From UBA7398 sp947491605 (GTDB lineage Bacteria > Actinomycetota > Actinomycetes > Nanopelagicales > Nanopelagicaceae), in contig CANLJW010000035.1 in NCBI GenBank assembly GCA_947491605.1, forward strand, positions 1 to 11,374: a stretch of DNA of 11,374 bases. The letters are read 5' to 3'. Below, one piece after another: positions 7,019 to 11,374 of the stretch; the first letter of the stretch is position 1, and each line of letters starts with the position of its first letter. A program made the position numbers and the translations under genes. Below the pieces are notes generated by a model. That model was given only the letters and a program-made list of their open reading frames with translations. It did not search any database and was not told the origin of the DNA.

Positions 7019-8125
7019 TTAAACTTTTTCAGCGGCGGCCAGTTGCCCGCACGCACCATCAATTTCACGGCCACGAGTATCACGAACCGTTACCGTAACT
7101 CCATAATCTTCCAGAATCTTGACAAATTCCATCTCATCTTTCTTGCGAGATGCAGTCCATTTAGAACCAGGCGTCGGATTTAGTGGAATCAAGTTGACGT
7201 GAGCATCGCGGTTTTTCAATAGCCGACCAAGTAAATCCGCCCGCCAAGCTTGATCGTTAATATCTCTAATCATCGCGTACTCGATGGAATAGCGACGACC
7301 AGTGTTATCCGAATATGCATCTGCAGCCATAAGAACTTCTTTAATTTTCCAGCGAGAGTTAATCGGCACCAAAGTGTCGCGAAGTTCATCATCAGGTGTG
7401 TGCAGTGAGATGGCGAGCGTTACTTGAATATCTTCTTTCATTAACTTTTCAATTCCCGGAACTAAACCAACTGTTGAAACCGTTACTGACCGCGCACCAA
7501 TACCAAGTCCATCTGGGTTTGGCGAAATAATATTTCTAACGGTGCGAATAACTGGATTATAATTAGCGAGCGGTTCGCCCATTCCCATGAAAACCACATT
7601 TGAAAGCCGCGTTGGCCCATCGCCGATTTCACCATCGTTACATGCTTTAGCGGCGGCAACAATTTGTGCAGTAATTTCACCAGCGGTTAAGTTCCGAGTT
7701 AACCCAGCTTGGCCAGTCGCGCAGAAAGGACAGTTCATGCCACATCCAGCTTGCGATGAAATGCATACTGTGGTGCGATCTTTGTAACGCATGATTACCG
7801 ATTCCACCAATACGCCGTCATGCAATCTCCATAAATCTTTCCGAGTTTTGCCGTTATCGCAAGCGACCGATTTAACTAGGGTAATTAACTTCGGCATAAA
7901 ATGTTCTGCGACTAGCGGCCGCATTGTTGCTGGGATATCGGTCCAAGTCTCTGGATCATCGCTAAAGTGCGTGAAGTAATGGGTCGCGATTTGATTTGCT
8001 CGAAAAGCTGGTAACCCTAATTCAATCGCTTTAGCGCGACGCTCTTCTGGAGCTAGATCCGATAAATGTTGTGGCGCTTTTTTACGTTGTTTTGGTTCTT
8101 CAAAAACTAATTTAATTTCACTCAT
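7019..8125 (-). CDS. rlmN: Dual-specificity RNA methyltransferase RlmN (23S rRNA A2503 / tRNA A37)
   Basis: Radical SAM enzyme that puts a methyl group on C2 of adenosine 2503 in 23S rRNA and of A37 in some tRNAs, supporting translational accuracy. The 368-residue protein has the 4Fe-4S cluster motif CGMNCPFC (Cys128, Cys132, Cys135). The two further cysteines used in catalysis are also present: Cys121 in VCISSQ and Cys359 in GACGQL, equivalent to E. coli Cys118 and Cys355. The SAM-contact motif GMGEPL is at 181-186. An N-terminal helical RNA-binding part occupies about 1-90. The start ATG overlaps the cdsA stop by 4 bases, so translation is likely coupled. The motifs fit RlmN rather than the resistance enzyme Cfr, and the housekeeping position agrees. 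No anomalies were seen. Confidence 0.95.
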   Translation of the reverse strand: MSEIKLVFEEPKQRKKAPQHLSDLAPEERRAKAIELGLPAFRANQIATHYFTHFSDDPETWTDIPATMRPLVAEHFMPKLITLVKSVACDNGKTRKDLWRLHDGVLVESVIMRYKDRTTVCISSQAGCGMNCPFCATGQAGLTRNLTAGEITAQIVAAAKACNDGEIGDGPTRLSNVVFMGMGEPLANYNPVIRTVRNIISPNPDGLGIGARSVTVSTVGLVPGIEKLMKEDIQVTLAISLHTPDDELRDTLVPINSRWKIKEVLMAADAYSDNTGRRYSIEYAMIRDINDQAWRADLLGRLLKNRDAHVNLIPLNPTPGSKWTASRKKDEMEFVKILEDYGVTVTVRDTRGREIDGACGQLAAAEKV

Positions 8126-8967
8126 GAGAAGCGCTTAATTAATTCAAGTACACACCAAAGTGAAGGCGCTGTAAGTAGCGCAGAATCTAATCGATCCAAC
8201 ATGCCGCCATGGCCCGGGAGTAAAGACCCCATATCTTTTATTGATAAATCTCGCTTAAGCGCACTTTCAATTAAATCGCCAACGGTTGCGGTAATCACAC
8301 ATAAAACACCGACCACGCCGCCAATTAGCGGGTTGTACTCGAGCATGTAATGAAAAGCTAACGCGCCGCCGATTGCAGTAAATACCAACCCACCAGCAAA
8401 ACCTTCCCAAGTTTTCTTAGGGCTAATTTTTTCAGCTAACGGATGCTTTCCTAGAAGCACACCAAAAATGTATGCGAAGGTGTCATTGCACCCAACTAAA
8501 ATTACTAACGTTGCGATATTTAATAAACCATCATTTGGTCGCGCTAAGAGAATTAAGAATCCACCGAAAAATCCAAGGTAGAGCAGGGTGAATGTGGCAG
8601 CCGTCGAGTTCTTAACAAAACCAGTGATTCCTTTTAGTAAGATTAAGAAGTAGAGGATTGGTAATAGCAACGCAGTTGCAACCGCAAGTCCAGCCACGCC
8701 ACCAAACCAAGTTGAAACCATCAAAGCGGTTGTTGCTACTGAAAGTTGAAATTGCGAAACTTTAAAATCAGCAGTTTTGAATGCCCGAGTCAACTCACTT
8801 ACGCTAAGCACTACGGCTGCGGTAACCACTCCGGCAAAGGCAATCGGAAGATATTTCATCGTGACAAAAATAAGCGCAAGCAAACTTAACGAAACCGCAA
8901 TTGAGGGCAGCAGTTTTCGCCCGGCCTTTTTATTAATAGCTTCGTTTAAAGAATGCAGATCTGACAT
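8122..8967 (-). CDS. cdsA: Phosphatidate cytidylyltransferase (CDP-diacylglycerol synthase)
   Basis: Membrane enzyme that joins CTP and phosphatidic acid to CDP-diacylglycerol, the precursor of phosphatidylglycerol, cardiolipin and phosphatidylinositol. The 281-residue chain is strongly hydrophobic with about seven or eight membrane segments (near 20-37, 40-57, 76-110, 123-142, 150-172, 190-208 and 213-229). The family signature at 235-261 is complete: Ser235, Lys238-Arg239, Lys244-Asp245, then PGHGG at 251-255, Asp258-Arg259 and Asp261. The earlier conserved KKTWEGF motif is at 184-190. It lies 12 bases after frr and overlaps rlmN by 4 bases, the gene order common in many bacteria. A GAGAAGAA stretch before the ATG can serve as ribosome binding site. 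Nothing is missing. Confidence 0.95.
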   Translation of the reverse strand: MSDLHSLNEAINKKAGRKLLPSIAVSLSLLALIFVTMKYLPIAFAGVVTAAVVLSVSELTRAFKTADFKVSQFQLSVATTALMVSTWFGGVAGLAVATALLLPILYFLILLKGITGFVKNSTAATFTLLYLGFFGGFLILLARPNDGLLNIATLVILVGCNDTFAYIFGVLLGKHPLAEKISPKKTWEGFAGGLVFTAIGGALAFHYMLEYNPLIGGVVGVLCVITATVGDLIESALKRDLSIKDMGSLLPGHGGMLDRLDSALLTAPSLWCVLELIKRFS

Positions 8968-8979
8968 AAGAGTTCTTCT

Positions 8980-9543
8980 CTAGACTTCGAGAAGCTCAAC
9001 CTCTTTGTGCTTGAGCAATTCATCGATTTTTGCTACATGCTCAGCGGTAATTTTCTCTAAATCTTTTTCAGCTCTAGTTAAATCATCTTTACCGATTACG
9101 CCATCTTTTTCTAACTTTTCCATCGCTTCTTTTGCGTTACGGCGGATATTGCGCAGCGAAATTTTAGAATCTTCACCTTTATTTTTTGCGACTTTTATGA
9201 ACTCTTTCCGACGTTCTTCCGTTAATTGTGGGAAATTTATTCTAATTACGCCACCATCGTTGCCTGGATTAACACCTAAATCTGACTCGCGAATTGCTTT
9301 CTCGATTGAAGCCATTGCGCCTTTGTCATAAGGGGTAATTAAAGCCATCCGTGCTTCTGGAACTTGGACTGAGGCTAATTGTGAAAGTGGTGTAGAAGTT
9401 CCGTAGTAATCGACCATAATTTTTCCGAACATGGATGGGTGCGCACGGCCAGTACGGATGCTCGCGAAATCTTCCTTTGCCACATCTACTGCCTTAGCCA
9501 TCTTGGCAGTAGTGTCACTTGTTATTGCGGCTAGATTCGACAT
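8980..9543 (-). CDS. frr: Ribosome recycling factor
   Basis: Cytoplasmic factor that, with EF-G, splits the post-termination ribosome into subunits. The 187 residues match the family's usual length of about 185. The conserved order is visible: IRTGRAHP (29-36), YYGTSTPL (46-53), SDLGVNPGNDG (87-97), LTEERRKEF (107-115), RNIRRNAKE (131-139), and a final long helix ending KEVELLEV. The first and last parts form the three-helix bundle that mimics a tRNA arm; the hinge and small domain lie between about 31 and 105. It sits between pyrH (29-base gap) and cdsA (12-base gap). The ATG is fixed by a strong ribosome binding site. It should be essential. Confidence 0.97.
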   Translation of the reverse strand: MSNLAAITSDTTAKMAKAVDVAKEDFASIRTGRAHPSMFGKIMVDYYGTSTPLSQLASVQVPEARMALITPYDKGAMASIEKAIRESDLGVNPGNDGGVIRINFPQLTEERRKEFIKVAKNKGEDSKISLRNIRRNAKEAMEKLEKDGVIGKDDLTRAEKDLEKITAEHVAKIDELLKHKEVELLEV

Positions 9544-9546
9544 TTT

Positions 9547-9554
9547 GCTCCTTC
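9547..9554 (-). promoter_or_regulatory. Ribosome binding site of frr
   Basis: The minus-strand sequence GAAGGAGC stands before the frr ATG with the AAGGAG core ending 4 bases from it. It is one of the two strongest Shine-Dalgarno sites in the window, in keeping with an abundant translation factor. Confidence 0.75.
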
Positions 9555-9572
9555 TTACTTATTAGGAAAACG

Positions 9573-10295
9573 CTAGGAAACTATCGTTCCGATATTTTCA
9601 CCAGCAACTGCCCGCGCAATATTTCCTTTTCTCATTAAATCAAAGACCACTATCGGCAAACTATTCTCGCGGCAGAGCGCGAATGCTGCGGCATCTGCAA
9701 CTGCAAGTGACCTACTTAAAACTTCATCATATGAGATGGTTTCGTATTTAGTAGCGCTCTTATCTTTTCGTGGGTCTGCGCTATAAACGCCATCAACACC
9801 ACTTTTTGCTAGCAAGAGCGCATCTACGCCGATTTCGAGTGCGCGTTGCGCTGCGACAGTATCGGTTGTGAAGAAAGGCATTCCAGCGCCAGCACCGAAA
9901 ATTACAACTCGGCCTTTTTCTAAGTGACGAATTGCGCGCCGTGGCACATATGGCTCGGCGACTTGTCCCATTGCGATCGCTGTCTGTACGCGAGTATCAA
10001 TACCTTCTTTTTCCAAGAAATCTTGAAGTGCTAAACAATTCATAACGGTACCGAGCATGCCCATATAGTCAGCGCGAGCGCGATCCATGCCGCGCGTTTG
10101 TAGCTCAGCGCCACGGAAATAGTTTCCACCGCCGACCACAATTGCTACTTCAACACCGCTTCGAACTACACCTGCGATTTGATCTGCAACATCATGCACA
10201 ACATCGGGATCAACACCGATTCCTTTTTCGCCACCAAATACTTCGCCAGAAAGTTTAAGAAGCACTCGACGATAGCTTTTTCGATTGCTAACCAT
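9573..10295 (-). CDS. pyrH: Uridylate (UMP) kinase
   Basis: Bacterial UMP kinase of the amino acid kinase family, which makes UDP from UMP and ATP and is a control point of pyrimidine nucleotide supply; it acts as a hexamer in the cytoplasm. The 240-residue chain has KLSGE at 14-18, GGGNYFRG at 55-62, RADYMGMLGTVMN at 74-86, the FGAGAGMPFFTTD stretch at 133-145, and the ATP-site segment SGVDGVYSADPRK at 165-177. All are typical of PyrH, and the length is that of the family. A 62-base gap separates it from tsf, the widest gap inside the housekeeping cluster. It could hold a separate promoter, but I saw no convincing -35/-10 pair there. The ATG is supported by a clear ribosome binding site 8 bases upstream. 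Confidence 0.96.
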   Translation of the reverse strand: MVSNRKSYRRVLLKLSGEVFGGEKGIGVDPDVVHDVADQIAGVVRSGVEVAIVVGGGNYFRGAELQTRGMDRARADYMGMLGTVMNCLALQDFLEKEGIDTRVQTAIAMGQVAEPYVPRRAIRHLEKGRVVIFGAGAGMPFFTTDTVAAQRALEIGVDALLLAKSGVDGVYSADPRKDKSATKYETISYDEVLSRSLAVADAAAFALCRENSLPIVVFDLMRKGNIARAVAGENIGTIVS

Positions 10296-10303
10296 CTTGA
10301 GTG

Positions 10304-10310
10304 CTCCTTT
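10304..10310 (-). promoter_or_regulatory. Ribosome binding site of pyrH
   Basis: The minus strand reads AAAGGAG here, 8 bases before the pyrH ATG. It decides the start codon and shows that pyrH has its own initiation site rather than depending on tsf translation. Confidence 0.72.
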
Positions 10311-10357
10311 CTTAACTTCTATTGCTTAATCAGTTCCGTTAAATCCCTAGGTAAAGG

Positions 10358-11185
10358 TTACTGACCAACGCGGAATCGATGGAAGGCAGACACAGTAGTT
10401 CCGGCCTCATCTAGAACCTGTTGGACCGATTTCTTCTGATCTTTCGCAAATGCCTGCTCTAGGAGCGTGACATCTTTGAAGAATCCAGTTACTCGACCTT
10501 CAGTAATCTTGGCGATTGCCGCATCTGGCTTGCCTTCATTTCGAGCTGTCTCTTCGGCAACTCGACGTTCGTTTTCAACTAGGTCGGCTGGAACTTCTTC
10601 GCGCTTTAAGTATTGCGGTGAGAACGCCGCAATATGTTGCGCAATATCTTTACCAGTTTCTGGGTTTGCTTTTGTTAACGCAACTACTACGCCTACTTGC
10701 GGTGGTAGATCTGGGCTAGTGCGGTGTAAATACAACCCGACTGGCGAACCATCGAGAACTGCAAGGCGGCGAAGTTCAATTTTTTCGCCAAGAGTCGCAT
10801 TAGCTTCGTCGATATGTTCTTGCACAGTCTTACCGGAAGCTAACTTTGAAGCTGAGAAACCAGCGACATCGTTAATCTTGGTTGCGAAGAGTTGTTCCAA
10901 TAATTCATTAGCAGCTGCTTGGAAACGATCGCCTTTTGCTACGAAATCTGTTTCGCAGTTAAGTTCGAGCATTACTGCAGTGTTGCCATCTGCTTTAGCA
11001 ACAACTAAACCGTTAGAGGTAGTTCGGCCTTCACGCTTTGTGATGCCTTTCTGACCTTTAACGCGAATAATTTCGACTGCCTTTTCGTAATCGCCGCCTG
11101 ATTCATCTAGCGCCTTCTTACAATCAAGCATTCCCGCCGCGGTTGCTTCGCGTAATTTCTTTACATCTTCAGCTGTATACGCCAC
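10358..11185 (-). CDS. tsf: Translation elongation factor Ts (GTG start)
   Basis: Nucleotide exchange factor that releases GDP from EF-Tu so it can bind GTP and aminoacyl-tRNA. The 275-residue protein begins with the UBA-like N-terminal domain (about 1-50), with TAEDVKKLREATAAGMLDCKKAL followed by VKGQKGITKREGRTTSNG, a pattern typical of actinobacteria. The EF-Tu contact motif ETDFVA is at 78-83. IAQHIAAFSPQYL at 181-193 and the closing FHRFRVGQ are also conserved. The start is GTG, directly after the TAA of rpsB with no base between them. The start is supported because the first residues align with the family N-terminus, although no Shine-Dalgarno site is clear; ribosomes finishing rpsB may reinitiate here. 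No defects were seen. Confidence 0.95.
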   Translation of the reverse strand: MAYTAEDVKKLREATAAGMLDCKKALDESGGDYEKAVEIIRVKGQKGITKREGRTTSNGLVVAKADGNTAVMLELNCETDFVAKGDRFQAAANELLEQLFATKINDVAGFSASKLASGKTVQEHIDEANATLGEKIELRRLAVLDGSPVGLYLHRTSPDLPPQVGVVVALTKANPETGKDIAQHIAAFSPQYLKREEVPADLVENERRVAEETARNEGKPDAAIAKITEGRVTGFFKDVTLLEQAFAKDQKKSVQQVLDEAGTTVSAFHRFRVGQ

Positions 11186-11374
11186 TTATGCGCCTGCGCT
11201 TTCATCAGTTGTGGCTGGTGCTTCCGCTACAACTTCAGTTGCGGCTGCGCCAAGTAAATCTTTCTCCCAATCAGCCAGCGGTTCACCGGTTGCAACAGAT
11301 TCTGCCCCTGCGCGTGCCGCTTCAGCTGCTGCTTCTTTAGTTGCAGCAATTGCAGAACGTGCTTGTAAACCAGC
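11186..11374 (-). CDS. rpsB: 30S ribosomal protein S2, C-terminal end only (start outside window)
   Basis: Reading the minus strand into the TAA at 11186-11188 gives 62 residues in the frame just ahead of tsf. The stretch is roughly one third alanine with many Glu and Asp, and contains GEPLADWEKDLLG before the low-complexity end ATTDESAGA. Actinobacterial S2 proteins carry such a variable Ala/Glu-rich tail after the conserved core, and rpsB immediately before tsf is one of the most conserved gene pairs in bacteria. The core of S2, which binds 16S rRNA and S1-region proteins, is outside the window, so identity rests on position and tail style rather than on core motifs. The reading frame stays open to the window edge. 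Confidence 0.85.
   Translation of the reverse strand, partial: AGLQARSAIAATKEAAAEAARAGAESVATGEPLADWEKDLLGAAATEVVAEAPATTDESAGA

Noticed and set aside
6991..7024. Inverted repeat GTTTAA / TTAAAC after rlmN as a terminator
   Set aside because: Only 6 AT-rich base pairs around a 22-base loop, with no T-run after it on the minus strand; too weak to call.
7019..8125. Cfr-type antibiotic resistance methyltransferase
   Set aside because: Motifs, the catalytic cysteine pair, length and the housekeeping neighbours all fit RlmN; there is no mobile context.
9005..9331. Open frame opposite frr
   Set aside because: Fully antisense to a highly conserved essential gene, and its translation shows no family features.
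10296..10357. Promoter for pyrH in the tsf-pyrH gap
   Set aside because: AT-rich stretches exist, but no -35/-10 pair with acceptable spacing was evident; only the ribosome binding site is called.
10467..11054. Long open frame on the plus strand opposite tsf
   Set aside because: It is Ser/Thr/Arg-rich with no recognisable domain and lies wholly antisense to a well-conserved gene; it reflects the codon pattern of tsf.

Overview
The window looks like a chromosomal segment of a streamlined actinobacterium of fairly low GC. By eye it is about 40-45% GC, and intergenic gaps are mostly under 70 bases. RpsB has an Ala/Glu-rich C-terminal tail of an actinobacterial kind, and the EF-Ts N-terminus follows the actinobacterial pattern. 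This combination would fit the freshwater acI / Nanopelagicales group (Planktophila-like), but that placement is inference from gene content and style, not from a marker search.

Right side, minus strand, read from right to left: a conserved housekeeping cluster, rpsB (only its 3' end is in the window), tsf, pyrH, frr, cdsA, rlmN. These serve ribosome structure, translation elongation, UMP phosphorylation, ribosome recycling, CDP-diacylglycerol synthesis and 23S rRNA/tRNA methylation. Joints are tight: rpsB and tsf abut with no spacer, and cdsA and rlmN overlap by 4 bases.

Middle and left, same strand: 66 bases after rlmN a six-gene polyamine operon begins, in the order patD (4-aminobutyraldehyde dehydrogenase), potD (Tat-type binding lipoprotein), potA (ATPase), potB and potC (permeases), and a ureohydrolase of the agmatinase family. 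Inside it the gaps are 60, 6, 9, -4 and 9 bases. At the far left, converging on the ureohydrolase, is the 3' end of gabT (GABA aminotransferase) on the plus strand.

Read together, the left half encodes uptake of putrescine or spermidine, release of putrescine (or GABA) from a guanidino compound with loss of urea, oxidation of 4-aminobutyraldehyde to GABA, and transamination of GABA to succinate semialdehyde. The one step not seen is the conversion of putrescine to 4-aminobutyraldehyde. This is a way to use polyamines as a carbon and nitrogen source.

No gene-free stretch exceeds about 70 bases. I saw no tRNA, rRNA, CRISPR array, insertion sequence, prophage, attachment site or clear rho-independent terminator. 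I did not find an undescribed system. All genes belong to known families, and the points worth a second look concern substrate identity, a missing pathway step and unusual gene junctions.
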